This document shows, in pieces, positions 8,161-17,220 of a DNA stretch of 31,320 bases; the stretch's first letter is position 1; every line of letters begins with the position of its first letter. Under the pieces are notes generated by a model. The model did not search any database. It saw nothing but the letters and a program-made list of their open reading frames with translations, and was not told where the DNA came from. The stretch is from NCBI GenBank assembly GCA_023460715.1, contig JAEWPH010000223.1, forward strand, positions 1-31,320. Direction: 5' to 3'. The DNA comes from Pseudomonadota bacterium (GTDB lineage Bacteria; Pseudomonadota; Gammaproteobacteria; Burkholderiales; Burkholderiaceae_C). Made by a program: the position numbers and the translations under genes.

Positions 8161-8171
8161 AAAACAGAAAA

Positions 8172-8197
8172 AAAGGGCTCCCCGATGGGAGCCCTTT
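8172..8197 (-). terminator. Strong intrinsic terminator for pmbA (also usable from the plus strand)
   Basis: AAAGGGCTCCC (8172-8182) pairs perfectly over 11 bases with GGGAGCCCTTT (8187-8197) around a CGAT loop. Read on the minus strand, it follows pmbA by about 60 bases and is followed by a U-rich run (TTTTCTGTTTT), a textbook Rho-independent terminator. On the plus strand it is followed by GTCTTTCTCT and can also end the ThDP transcript. Confidence 0.87.
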
Positions 8198-8256
8198 GTC
8201 TTTCTCTGTCCAGTTGCCGGCCGGGGCCTCCAGCCCGGGTCCGGCCGCGGGGTGCC

Positions 8257-9666
8257 TCAGCTCCCCGCCACCTTCATCCGGTTGACGAGGATGGAGCCCA
8301 CCGTCTTGGCGCCGTAGTTGTACGCATCGGCCCCCACGGCCTCGATGCCCTTGAACATGTCCTTCAGATTGCCCGCGATGGTGATCTCGTGCACCGGGAA
8401 GGCGATCTCGCCGTTCTCCACCCAGAAGCCGCTGGCGCCGCGCGAGTAGTCGCCCGTCACATAGTTCACGCCCTGGCCCATCAGCTCGACCACGAACAGG
8501 CCCGTGCCCAGCTTGCGCAGCATGGCGTCCAAGTCGTCGCCGGCGCGGGTGCGGCGCGAGCTCAGCACCAGGTTGTGCGAGCCGCCGGCGTTGCCGGTGG
8601 TCTTCATGCCCAGCTTGCGCGCCGAGTAGCTCGACAGGAAGTAGCCCTCCACCCGCCCGGCATCGACCACGCGGCGCGCAGCCACGCGCACGCCTTCTTC
8701 GTCGAACGGCGAGCTGCCCTTGCCGCGCAGCACGAAGGGGTCTTCCAGCAGGTCGATGTGCTTGGGGAACACGGTCTTGCCCAGCGAGTCCAGCAGAAAG
8801 CTGCTCTTGCGGTAGAGCGAGCCGCCGCTCACCGCCTGCACGAAGGCGCCCAGCAGGCCCGCGGCCAGCGGCGACTCGAACAGCACGGGGCACTGCGTGG
8901 TCGGGATCTTGCGGCTGCCCAGGCGGGCCAGGGCGCGCTGGGCGGCGTAGCGGCCGATGCGCTCCGGCGCGGCCAGCTCGGAGGCGTCGCGCATGGAGCT
9001 GTACCAGGCGTCGCGCTGCATCTCGGCATTCCGGCCGGGCAGCGAGGCGATGGGCGCCACCGACATGCTGTGGCGCGAGCTGGCATAGCCGCCGCGGAAA
9101 CCCCGCGTGTGCGCGCTGAAGAAATGGCTCTGCTGGGCCGACACGCCCGCGCCTTCGCTGTTGGTGATGCGCTTGTGCGTCTGCAAGGCGGCGGCTTCGC
9201 ATTCCAGCGCCAGGCGGGCCGCCTCTTCGCTGGTCAGCGCCCAGGGGTGGAACAGGTCCAGCTCGCGGTGCGTGTCCTCGGGCGCGATGTCGGCCGCATC
9301 GGGCAGGCCGGCCACGGGGTCTTCGGCCGTGAAGCGGGCGATGTCGTAGGCCGCCTGCACGGTGCGTTCGATGGCCTGGTCGGAAAAGTCCGAGGTGCTG
9401 GCATTGCCGCGGCGGTTGCCGATGTAGACCGTCACGCCCAGCGACTTGTCGCGGTTGCGCTCCACCGTCTCCAGCTCGCCCTTGCGCACGCTCACCGACA
9501 GGCCGCAGCCTTCGGACGCCTCGGCCCCGACGTCGGTCGCACCCAGTTTCTTGGCATGGGCCAGGGCCCGATCGACCAGGTCTGCGAAGAAGGGACGGGT
9601 GTAGCTGAAGCCGCTGTCGGCCTGCGAAGAGACGGCGCCAGCGGCGCGGGAGGCGGGTGTATTCAT
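8257..9666 (-). CDS. pmbA: Metalloprotease-associated protein PmbA/TldE
   Basis: A 469-residue PmbA (TldE) protein. With TldD it forms a heterodimeric zinc protease known from E. coli for maturing microcin B17 and degrading CcdA; PmbA is the subunit lacking the HExxxH zinc site, and no such motif is seen here. Recognisable parts are the GCGLSVSVRKGELETVERNRD block near residues 50-75 (shown in pieces: SVSVRKGELETVE, then RNRDKSLG), the central Ser/His-rich SRHSMSVAPIA, and the C-terminal NAGGSHNL and GDYSRGASGFWVENGEI blocks. The ATG at 9664-9666 was chosen over an upstream in-frame codon that overlaps the divergent darP gene. No tldD lies in the window. Its placement divergent from darP is familiar in betaproteobacteria. 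Confidence 0.94.
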   Translation of the reverse strand: MNTPASRAAGAVSSQADSGFSYTRPFFADLVDRALAHAKKLGATDVGAEASEGCGLSVSVRKGELETVERNRDKSLGVTVYIGNRRGNASTSDFSDQAIERTVQAAYDIARFTAEDPVAGLPDAADIAPEDTHRELDLFHPWALTSEEAARLALECEAAALQTHKRITNSEGAGVSAQQSHFFSAHTRGFRGGYASSRHSMSVAPIASLPGRNAEMQRDAWYSSMRDASELAAPERIGRYAAQRALARLGSRKIPTTQCPVLFESPLAAGLLGAFVQAVSGGSLYRKSSFLLDSLGKTVFPKHIDLLEDPFVLRGKGSSPFDEEGVRVAARRVVDAGRVEGYFLSSYSARKLGMKTTGNAGGSHNLVLSSRRTRAGDDLDAMLRKLGTGLFVVELMGQGVNYVTGDYSRGASGFWVENGEIAFPVHEITIAGNLKDMFKGIEAVGADAYNYGAKTVGSILVNRMKVAGS

Positions 9667-9754
9667 ATCGGCAGCTATGATACTTGCCGCTTCCCGGCAC
9701 CATGGAGCCGGGTCTTTCTCCGGGCACCCGCGTGCCCCACCCGTTACCCCCACC

Positions 9755-10417
9755 ATGTCACGCAAACCCAAAAAAGGCTATTTCGTCCGAGGCCATTTCG
9801 TTGCCGAAGGCAGCGAACTGGACCTGCAGCTGAAGGCCGAGCTCAAGGGCACGACCGAGTCGAGCCGCACGGACATGAAGCGCGAAAGCGACGAACTCCA
9901 GGACCTGGGCACCGAGCTGCTCACCCTGCACGCCGACCTGATGGACCGGCTGGACCTGCCCGAAAAGCTCAAGGATGCCATCGCCGAAGCCAAGCGCATC
10001 ACCAACTTCGAGGGCAAGCGCCGGCAGATGCAGTTCGTCGGCAAGCTCATGCGCCGCCTGGACGAAGAAGCCGTGGCCGCCGTGCGCGGCGCGCTGGACG
10101 AACAGCGCAACGGCTCGGCCACCGAGAAGCTGGCGCTGCACCTGGCCGAGCAGTGGCGCGACCGCCTCATCCACAGCGACGAGGTGCTGCTGCAGTGGAT
10201 GGAACAGTACCCGCGCACCGACACGCAGCAGATCCGCGCGCTGATCCGCCAGGCGCGCAAGGACGCACCCACCGGCAAGGAAGCCAACGTGGCCGAATCG
10301 CAGGGCCTGGCCCCGCGCAAGGGCCGCGCCTACCGCGAGCTGTTCCAGCTGGTGCGCGAGCAGATGCAGGACGCTGGCACCGAGGCCCGCCAGGAAGGCG
10401 CCGAACGCGATGCCTGA
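9755..10417 (+). CDS. darP: Ribosome-associated protein DarP (YjgA, DUF615)
   Basis: A 220-residue, charged, helical protein of the DUF615/YjgA family, a factor that binds late 50S precursors and promotes their maturation in E. coli. The start MSRKPKKGYF and the block EAKRITNFEGKRRQMQFVGKLMR, given here as AKRITNFEGKRRQMQ and FVGKLMR, are family signatures. The C-terminal half (LYRELF-type helix AYRELFQLVREQM) is also typical. The start at 9755 removes 26 residues of non-conserved leader present in a longer frame. It overlaps mog by 8 bases, so translation is probably coupled, and it is divergent from pmbA with 88 bases between starts. Confidence 0.94.
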   Translation: MSRKPKKGYFVRGHFVAEGSELDLQLKAELKGTTESSRTDMKRESDELQDLGTELLTLHADLMDRLDLPEKLKDAIAEAKRITNFEGKRRQMQFVGKLMRRLDEEAVAAVRGALDEQRNGSATEKLALHLAEQWRDRLIHSDEVLLQWMEQYPRTDTQQIRALIRQARKDAPTGKEANVAESQGLAPRKGRAYRELFQLVREQMQDAGTEARQEGAERDA

Positions 10418-11033
10418 GTCCGCCGCCGCTGCGCCCCTGCCGGCGCCCGAGGCCGTCCAGATCGGCACCGTCTCCATCAGCGACCGCGCCAGCACCGGCG
10501 TGTACGAGGACAAGGGCCTGCCCGCGCTACAGGACTGGCTCACACGCGCGCTGCACAACCCCATCACCTTCGAGGCCCGCCTCATCCCCGACGAGCAGGC
10601 CACCATCAGCGCCACGCTGATCGAGCTGGTGGACGCCGGCTGCAGCCTAGTGCTCACCACCGGCGGCACCGGCCCCGCCCTGCGCGACGTGACGCCCGAG
10701 GCCACGCTGGCCGTGGCGCACAAGGAAATGCCGGGCTTTGGCGAGCAGATGCGCCAGATCAGCCTGGCCTTCGTGCCCACGGCCATCCTGTCGCGCCAGG
10801 TGGCCGTGGTCCGCGACCGCAGCCTCATCATCAACCTGCCGGGCCAGCCCAAGGCGATCGCCGAAACGCTGGAAGGCCTCAGGCGCGAAGACGGCACGCA
10901 GGCCGTGCCCGGCATCTTCGCCGCCGTGCCCTATTGCATCGATCTGATCGGCGGGCCTTACCTGGAAACGCGCGCCAGCATGTGCAAGGCCTTCCGGCCC
11001 AAGACGGCGCAGCGCCCCGCCCGGCCGGACTGA
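10410..11033 (+). CDS. mog: Molybdopterin adenylyltransferase MogA
   Basis: A 207-residue MoaB/Mog-fold protein that adenylates molybdopterin before molybdenum insertion in molybdenum cofactor synthesis. Visible motifs are GTVSISDRAS near residue 19, LTTGGTGPALRDVTPEAT near 84-101 (the MPT-binding loop), the PGFGEQMR helix, and NLPGQPKAIAETL near 144-156. The N-terminal 15 residues are Ala/Pro-rich and extend beyond the usual E. coli length. The start codon overlaps the end of darP. No other Mo-cofactor gene is present in the window. Confidence 0.93.
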   Translation: MPESAAAAPLPAPEAVQIGTVSISDRASTGVYEDKGLPALQDWLTRALHNPITFEARLIPDEQATISATLIELVDAGCSLVLTTGGTGPALRDVTPEATLAVAHKEMPGFGEQMRQISLAFVPTAILSRQVAVVRDRSLIINLPGQPKAIAETLEGLRREDGTQAVPGIFAAVPYCIDLIGGPYLETRASMCKAFRPKTAQRPARPD

Positions 11034-11084
11034 CTGAACCGCCCGCACCCCGGGCTGCGGCCGCCGGGGCGTTGCCCAACGGAG

Positions 11085-11236
11085 CCTCTGCACGAATCGA
11101 GCGGCAAGTGGGCGCTGCGGATCGGGAGGGGATGCAAGGCGCAAAACGCAGCAATAGCGTGGCTATTGCGAGTATTTGCAACGCCGCAGACTGCCCGAGG
11201 CCGCAGATGCACACGGCGCGGTGATTCGTGCAGAGG
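11085..11236. mobile_element. MITE-like element with 14-bp terminal inverted repeats
   Basis: A 152-base segment bounded by CCTCTGCACGAATC (11085-11098) and its perfect reverse complement GATTCGTGCAGAGG (11223-11236). In the middle is a perfect hairpin GCAATAGC-GTG-GCTATTGC (11151-11169) flanked by weaker complementary sequence. It has no coding capacity and fills the gap between the convergent ends of mog and the acetyltransferase gene, ending 4 bases before the latter's stop. No clear target-site duplication is seen. I recall similar sequences in Comamonadaceae genomes. A non-autonomous element is the best fit; a large REP-type structure acting as a bidirectional transcript end is the alternative. 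Confidence 0.6.
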
Positions 11237-11240
11237 ACCT

Positions 11241-11834
11241 CTAAGGCTGAAAGCCCGTGCGGTCCGCGTCCGTGATGGGCCGCAGCACCCGGCACGGCAC
11301 GCCCGCCGCGATCACCCCTGCCGGGATGTCCGACGTGAGCACGCTGCCCGATCCGATGATGCTGTCGTCCCCGATCTGCACGCCCGGGTTCACATGCGTG
11401 CCCGCGCCCACCCACACCCGGTTCCCGATGCGCACCGGCTTGCCGATGCAGCCTCCGGCGGCGCGTTCCGCTGCGTCGATGGCGTGGTTGGAGGTGTAGA
11501 TGCCCACGCGGGGGCCCAGCAGCACGTCGTCGCCGATGTGGATGCCGCCGCCGTCCAGCATCACGCAGTCGAAGTTGGCGTAGAAGCGGTCGCCGATGTG
11601 GATGTTGCGGCCGAATTCGCAGCGGAAGGTGGGCTCGAAATGCACGCGCGTGCCGACCGAGCCCAGCAGTCGGCGCAGCAGCACCTCGCGCTCGGCCGCC
11701 GGTTGCGAGAACGAGGCGTTGTATTCGTTCGTCAGCAGCACGGCGCGCTCACGGGCGGCCAGCAACTCGGGCGTCAGGTCGTTGTACATCTGCCCGGTGC
11801 GCATATGGGCGAATTGGGTGTCCAGAGAGGTCAT
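11241..11834 (-). CDS. Sugar O-acetyltransferase (maltose acetyltransferase / NodL type)
   Basis: A 197-residue left-handed beta-helix acetyltransferase of the Maa/NodL/LacA group that moves acetyl from acetyl-CoA to a sugar hydroxyl. The N-terminal Mac domain (GQMYNDLTPELLAARERA) is followed by hexapeptide repeats from about residue 75 (for example NIHIGDRFYANFDC, IHIGDDVLLGPRVGIYT). The catalytic His is in YTSNHAID, and the acceptor/CoA region is in IGNRVWVGAGTHVNPGVQIG. The ATG at 11832-11834 begins MTSLDTQFAHMRTG, a normal family start. A longer frame upstream is antisense-type noise running over the next gene. The sugar acceptor cannot be told. Confidence 0.88.
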   Translation of the reverse strand: MTSLDTQFAHMRTGQMYNDLTPELLAARERAVLLTNEYNASFSQPAAEREVLLRRLLGSVGTRVHFEPTFRCEFGRNIHIGDRFYANFDCVMLDGGGIHIGDDVLLGPRVGIYTSNHAIDAAERAAGGCIGKPVRIGNRVWVGAGTHVNPGVQIGDDSIIGSGSVLTSDIPAGVIAAGVPCRVLRPITDADRTGFQP

Positions 11835-11983
11835 GGGGTAACGGAGATTTGAGAAGCAGGCAGAGCGCGCGCAGCGCCGCGGCAGGCTAGCCCGTTCGCG
11901 GGCGGCCAGGGGAAGCCTGTGCGACCGCAGCGCCGGCGGAAAGTTCGCACCGGCGCCGTGGCTCCGCGGGGACCAACTTGCAG

Positions 11984-12892
11984 TCAGACGGTGCTCGGAT
12001 GCGTCCGGACGAAGTTCACGAAGGCGCGCAAGGGCTCGGGCACCAGCCGGTGGCCGGGGTAGTACAGAAAAGGGCCCGCGAACCGGGGCCACCACTCTTT
12101 GGCGATCGGCACCAGCGCCCCACTGTCCAGGTGCGGCTGCAGCCATCCCTGGAACAGGTAGACCACGCCCATGCCCGCCACGGCGGCCTCCACCGCCAGA
12201 TCGGCGGCGGCCCCGGCCTGCACCACCAGGGCCGGTGCCGGGTCCAGCCGCAGCGTCTCGCCCCGGCGCTCGAACTCCCAGAGCGGCATGGACCCGCTCT
12301 CGAACCGCACCCGCAGGCAGTCGTGCGCCATGAGTTCGCGCGGATGCGCCACCTTGCCGCGCCGCTTCAGGTAGCCGGGCGACGCGGCGCAGGCGAAGTG
12401 CTGCACACGCGGCCCGATGGGCACGGCGATCATGTCCTGGTCCAGGCTCTCTCCGTAGCGGATACCGGCGTCGCAGCCCGCGGCCAGCACGTCCACGAAG
12501 CTGTCTTGCGCGATCACCTCCAGCAGGATGTGCGGATAGGCGGCGCGGAAGTCCGGCACGATGGCCGGCAGCACCAGCTTGAGCGCCGACACCGGCACGT
12601 TGATGCGCAGCGTGCCGGCCGGGGCTCCGCGCAGCGCGCCTGCGGCGCCCAGCGCCTCCTGCACCTCTTGCAGCGCCGGCAGCAGGCGCTCCAGCAGCCT
12701 GCGCCCGGCGTCCGTGGGGGACACGCTGCGGGTGGTGCGGTTGAGCAGGCGCACGCCCAGGTCGTCCTCCAGGCGGCGCACGGCATCGCTCACCGCAGAC
12801 GGGCTGGCGCCCAGGTGCCGGGCCGCACCGCGGAAACCCTGGGCCTGGGCCACGGCGGCAAAGGCGTGGAGCTGGTTGAGGTCGGCTTTCAT
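11984..12892 (-). CDS. LysR-family regulator
   Basis: A 302-residue LysR regulator. The winged helix-turn-helix is at residues about 4-63 (LHAFAAVAQAQGFRGAARHL, then SPSAVSDAVRRLEDDLGVRLL), followed by NRTTRSVSPTDAGRRLL, typical of the AaeR/DsdC-like group with the SVSxTxAG motif, and the effector-binding domain. It is divergent from an aldo/keto reductase gene with 93 bases between starts, the usual arrangement for a local LysR and its target. In that gap I see AT-richer sequence (12940-12965) but no clean T-N11-A palindrome. Effector unknown. Confidence 0.93.
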   Translation of the reverse strand: MKADLNQLHAFAAVAQAQGFRGAARHLGASPSAVSDAVRRLEDDLGVRLLNRTTRSVSPTDAGRRLLERLLPALQEVQEALGAAGALRGAPAGTLRINVPVSALKLVLPAIVPDFRAAYPHILLEVIAQDSFVDVLAAGCDAGIRYGESLDQDMIAVPIGPRVQHFACAASPGYLKRRGKVAHPRELMAHDCLRVRFESGSMPLWEFERRGETLRLDPAPALVVQAGAAADLAVEAAVAGMGVVYLFQGWLQPHLDSGALVPIAKEWWPRFAGPFLYYPGHRLVPEPLRAFVNFVRTHPSTV

Positions 12893-12985
12893 TGTGCAGA
12901 TATTCGAACAGGCCGTGCGGATTGCGATGGATTATCAAACAACCGAAGCCTTCCTAGACTGCGCTCATTCCACGAAAGGCAAGCC

Positions 12986-13879
12986 ATGAACGCTCCAGAC
13001 TCCCACCGCACCTTCCCCCTCGGCGACCGCACCGTGAACCGCATCGGCTACGGCACCATGCAGCTGGCGGGCCCCCACGTCTTCGGCCCCCCTAAGGACC
13101 GCGAGGCAGCCATCGCCGTGCTGCGCACTGCCGTGGAAAACGGGGTGAACCACATCGACACGGCCGACTTCTACGGCCCGCACATCACCAACCAGATCGT
13201 GCGCGAAGCGCTCCACCCCTACGCCAGCGACCTGACGCTGGTGACCAAGATCGGCGTGCGGCGCGACGCGCAGGGCGCCTGGCTGGCGGCGGCGTCGCCC
13301 GAGGCACTGCGCCAGGCCGTGCACGACAACCTGCGAAACCTGGGCCTGGAGGCGCTGGACGTGGTGAACTTCCGGGTGATGATCGACCCGATGGGCCCGA
13401 AGGAAGGTTCCATCGAGGAGCCCGTGGCGGCACTGGCCGCGCTGCAGAAAGAAGGGCTGGTGCGCCACATCGGCCTGAGCAACGTGACGCCCACCCAGCT
13501 GGCGCAGGCGATGCGCATCGCCACCGTGGCCTGTGTGCAGAACCACTACAACCTGGTCCACCGGGCCGACGACGCCATGGTGGACCTGCTGGCCCGCAGC
13601 GGCATTCCCTACGTGCCCTTCTTCCCGCTGGGCGGGTTCACGCCCGTGCAGTCCACGGCGCTGTCCGAGATCGCCCTGCGCCTGGGGGCCACGCCGCTGC
13701 AGGTGGCCCTGGCGTGGCTGCTCAAGCGCTCGCCCAACATCCTGCTGATCCCGGGCACCTCGTCGGTGGCGCACCTGCGGCAGAACCTGGCAGCCGCCTA
13801 TGTGCAACTGAGCGACGACGTGGTGCGCGAACTGGACGGCGTTGCGGCGCAGGCCGGCGCGCGGCCTGCAGGCCACTGA
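12986..13879 (+). CDS. Aldo/keto reductase, YdbC-like
   Basis: A 297-residue (alpha/beta)8 NADPH-dependent oxidoreductase. Asp58 and Tyr63 (HIDTADFYGP) and Lys88 (LVTKIG) of the AKR tetrad are present. Where most family members have His in a YLLHR-type strand, this protein has DVVNFRVM with Asn128, as in my memory of the E. coli YdbC group, so activity may be on small aldehydes with altered pH dependence. The C-terminal cofactor segment IPGTSSVAHLRQNLAAA is intact. The start at 12986 follows an AAGGCAAGCC ribosome-binding stretch. Likely controlled by the divergent LysR. Confidence 0.92.
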   Translation: MNAPDSHRTFPLGDRTVNRIGYGTMQLAGPHVFGPPKDREAAIAVLRTAVENGVNHIDTADFYGPHITNQIVREALHPYASDLTLVTKIGVRRDAQGAWLAAASPEALRQAVHDNLRNLGLEALDVVNFRVMIDPMGPKEGSIEEPVAALAALQKEGLVRHIGLSNVTPTQLAQAMRIATVACVQNHYNLVHRADDAMVDLLARSGIPYVPFFPLGGFTPVQSTALSEIALRLGATPLQVALAWLLKRSPNILLIPGTSSVAHLRQNLAAAYVQLSDDVVRELDGVAAQAGARPAGH

Positions 13880-13899
13880 CCGCGACCGCCCGGCACCCT

Positions 13900-13926
13900 G
13901 GGGCCCGCCCTGCCTGCGCGGGCCCC
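13900..13926. terminator. Hairpin between the two convergent aldo/keto reductase genes
   Basis: GGGGCCCGC (13900-13908) pairs perfectly with GCGGGCCCC (13918-13926) around a 9-base loop, in the 57-base gap between convergent stop codons. There is no U-run, so it is a transcript-end or blocking hairpin rather than a textbook Rho-independent terminator. Confidence 0.5.
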
Positions 13927-13936
13927 TGCCCCGCCG

Positions 13937-14935
<999 letters not shown>

Positions 14936-15059
14936 GGTTGCCTTTCTGGCCTTCGGTGGAAGGCGGGTTGCATCAACGATGAGGGAGTCAGACACAGGGT
15001 GCGAACAACGCGGCGCCTGCGCCGGGCGGCCACCCGCCCGAACGCAGCGCAGGACAGGG

Positions 15060-15281
15060 TCAGTAGTGCGGCGGCAGCTCGTCGCGCAGGTTGCGCGCGG
15101 CGGCGCCACCGCCGGCCTCGGGCATCTGCTGGCGCAGCTGCGCGATGGTGCGCGCCAGCGCGTCGATCTGCTGCTGCTGGCGGTAGATGGTGAGGTTGAG
15201 CTGGTCCAGCAGGTCTTCGGTGTAGCTGGCCTTGATTTCCAGCTCGTCGAGGCGCTGGTCGGGGGAACGGGATGCGGACAT
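15060..15281 (-). CDS. slyX: SlyX family protein
   Basis: A 73-residue protein starting MSASRSPDQRLDELEIK. It is almost wholly one coiled-coil helix (DLLDQLNLTIYRQQQQIDAL) and ends in the family's conserved LRDELPPHY. SlyX proteins are widespread in proteobacteria but have no firm function. An upstream in-frame extension to 15362 is not conserved in character and was rejected. It lies 124 bases upstream of the aldo/keto reductase on the same strand. Confidence 0.9.
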   Translation of the reverse strand: MSASRSPDQRLDELEIKASYTEDLLDQLNLTIYRQQQQIDALARTIAQLRQQMPEAGGGAAARNLRDELPPHY

Positions 15282-15354
15282 GGCCCTATTGGAACGCATG
15301 CCGGCGCTGCCGGGGCACCGTGGGTGCAGAACCCTTGCAGCGCGCGCCACGGGG

Positions 15355-15460
15355 GCTATCAAAAATGAGAGCAGCCTGCGCCTTATCGCTCTGGCTTTCA
15401 GGCATTAATTGCCTTGAAGTGCTTACTGATCAAGCGCAGACAGCTCCGCTATCGATAGCA
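15355..15460. repeat. Intergenic palindromic repeat, copies C1 and C2 facing each other
   Basis: C1 (plus, from 15355) starts GCTATCAAAAATGAGAGCAG then CCTGCGCCTTATC. C2 (minus, starting at about 15460) reads GTGCTATCGATAGCGGAGC then TGTCTGCGCTTGATC. Both carry the GCTATC...TAGC / TGCGCTT block order seen in copies A, B and D. The two copies face each other between slyX and the 3' end of the aminotransferase gene, filling most of the 190-base gap. Confidence 0.62.
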
Positions 15461-15471
15461 CACCGTGCCGG

Positions 15472-16662
15472 TCACAGCGCCTGCGCCAGGCGCGCCACGC
15501 CTTCGCGGATCTTCTCCACATCGGCCGTGGCGAAGGACAGGCGCAGCGTGGCGTGGTCCGGGTGGGCGCAGTAGAACGGCGTGCCGGGCACGAAGGCCAC
15601 GCCCTGGTCGATAGCGCGCTTCGCCAGCACGTTGCCGTCGGCCACCTTGCCGCCCGCGCCGGTCAGGCGCGCCCACACAAACAGGCCGCCCTGCGGCTGC
15701 ACGAACTCGATGGCGTCGCCCAGGTCCTTGCGCAGCGCATCGCCCAGGGCCTGGGCGCGCTCGGCATACACCGCGCGCACCTTGGCCAGCGTGGCGGGCA
15801 TGCGGCCGGCCTTGAGGTACTGCGCGGCCGTGGCCTGGGCGAAGGTGCTGGTGTGCGCATCGCTGAACTGCTTGCACATCGTGGCTTTGCCCAGCAGCTC
15901 GGCCGGGGCAATCATCCAGCCCACGCGCAGGCCGGGCGACAGCACCTTGCTCAAACTGCCGCAGTGCACCAGCAGCTCGCGGCTGCCCGGCACGCTGGCC
16001 GACAGGTTCAGCAGGCTGGGCGGGGGCGCCTCGCCGAAGTACAGGTCGCCGTAGGGATCGTCTTCCACGATCAGCGTGTTGTGCTTGACGGCCATCTCCA
16101 GCACGGCCTTGCGGCGTTCCAGGCTCAGCATGGCGCCGCTCGGATTGCCGAAGGTGGGGATCAGGTAGACGAACTTGGGGCGGTGCTCGGCGATGAGCTT
16201 TTCCAGCTCGTCGGTCTTCACGCCATTGGCGTCGATGGGCGCGCTGATGAGTTCGGCGCCGTACAGGCGGAAGCACTGGATGGTGGCCAGGAAAGTCGGG
16301 CCTTCCACGATCACCTTGTCGCCGGGGCTGATGAGCGTCTTGCCCAGCAGGTCCAGCGCCTGCTGGCTGCCGGTGGTGACGATGAGGTTCTCGGGCGCCA
16401 GACTGCTCGCACCCTTGGCGGCCATGAAGGCGGCCAGCTGCTCGCGCAGCGGGTTGTAGCCCTCGGTGGCGCCGTACTGCAGCGCCGCGCCGGGCTCTTC
16501 GGTCAGTGCCTTGAGCGAGGCTTCCTTGATGCCGTCCACATCGAACATCGCGCTGTCCGGAAACCCGCCCGCAAAACTGATGATGCCCGGCTTGCCCAGG
16601 AGCTTGAACAGCTCACGGATGGCAGAGGTTTCTACGTTGTTCAGGCGGTCGGCGAATTGCAT
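15472..16662 (-). CDS. Class I/II PLP aminotransferase, 2-aminoadipate aminotransferase-like
   Basis: A 396-residue fold-type I aminotransferase. The PLP Schiff-base lysine is Lys239 in HCGSLSKVLSPGLRVGW. Other markers are ISFAGGFPDSAMF near 28-40 (the substrate-side loop of LysN/KAT-II-like enzymes), LQYGATEGYNPLRE near 61-74, TTGSQQALDLLGK near 96-108, and FGNPSG at 171-176. This pattern is that of aminotransferases annotated as 2-aminoadipate or aromatic/branched-chain aminotransferases related to MocR C-domains; no DNA-binding domain is fused here. The start at 16662 gives MQFADRLNNVETSAIREL, the usual family beginning. If it acts on 2-aminoadipate it would be the step after AmaB, but the gene is 9 kb away and specificity cannot be read. 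Confidence 0.9.
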   Translation of the reverse strand: MQFADRLNNVETSAIRELFKLLGKPGIISFAGGFPDSAMFDVDGIKEASLKALTEEPGAALQYGATEGYNPLREQLAAFMAAKGASSLAPENLIVTTGSQQALDLLGKTLISPGDKVIVEGPTFLATIQCFRLYGAELISAPIDANGVKTDELEKLIAEHRPKFVYLIPTFGNPSGAMLSLERRKAVLEMAVKHNTLIVEDDPYGDLYFGEAPPPSLLNLSASVPGSRELLVHCGSLSKVLSPGLRVGWMIAPAELLGKATMCKQFSDAHTSTFAQATAAQYLKAGRMPATLAKVRAVYAERAQALGDALRKDLGDAIEFVQPQGGLFVWARLTGAGGKVADGNVLAKRAIDQGVAFVPGTPFYCAHPDHATLRLSFATADVEKIREGVARLAQAL

Positions 16663-16952
16663 GGAAAAGGCACCCCGGTGGCAATGGAAAACAGGCATTG
16701 TCGCCAATTGCCGCGCAGGTTTCCGCGGTTTCGGCGATTCGCAGAGCGCCGCCGCCGCAGGCGGGCGCGGCGCGAAGGCCCGCACCGCGCCGCAGCCTTC
16801 GCCAGCCGCACTCCCTCGGCCCGCAAGGGCATCCGGGCCACGCTCCGCTTGCGTCCGGCATTTTTGGCACCATGTGCTTCAGGCCACGCATCCGCACCTA
16901 CGACATCCCCTCCGGCCCGCCCGCCGGAACGCACAGAACGACCAACAGCCCC

Positions 16953-17171
16953 ATGAAGACCATCGACGAAATGTTGAACCTGGACTTGCTCACCCGTGAG
17001 CAGCACCATGAGATCAGCGCCTGGATCGCCCGGTCCGCCACGCCGGAAGACATCCTGCAGATGCCCGCCCCGCTGTGGACCGCGGTGGAGCGCGCCAGCC
17101 AGGCCATGGGCGTGAACGAAGACCTGCTGCGCCCGCCGGCGCTCGATGCGGGCGGCGCGGCACTGGGCTAG
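16953..17171 (+). CDS. Small conserved-looking hypothetical protein
   Basis: A 72-residue acidic protein starting MKTIDEMLNLDLLTREQHHE. It is predicted helical: a first amphipathic helix, then SATPEDILQMPAPLWTAVERASQAMGVNEDLLRPP and a Gly/Ala tail (longest quoted part split as SATPEDILQMPAPLW and TAVERASQAMG). I do not recognise a family. It has normal codon bias and its own ATG after a 290-base non-coding spacer (16663-16952), which holds GC-rich sequence, a short T-run at about 16861 and otherwise nothing I can name. It is convergent with the receptor gene at 17221. Confidence 0.7.
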   Translation: MKTIDEMLNLDLLTREQHHEISAWIARSATPEDILQMPAPLWTAVERASQAMGVNEDLLRPPALDAGGAALG

Positions 17172-17220
17172 GGCACCGCAGCGCAGACGGCGGCCGGGCC
17201 GGGGCCTTCAAAGCCTGCCG

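Noticed and set aside
6784..10620. A 1278-codon open frame on the plus strand running over the ThDP gene, the intergenic region and antisense to pmbA
   Set aside because: Its product is low-complexity Arg/Ala/His/Gly sequence, it runs through a strong terminator and three well-identified genes in other frames, and it is explained by high GC at third positions suppressing stops.
11241..12938. One 565-residue protein joining the acetyltransferase to upstream sequence
   Set aside because: The upstream 368 codons are Arg/Ala/Gly-rich and lie in another frame of the LysR gene on the same strand; the acetyltransferase has its own normal start at 11834.
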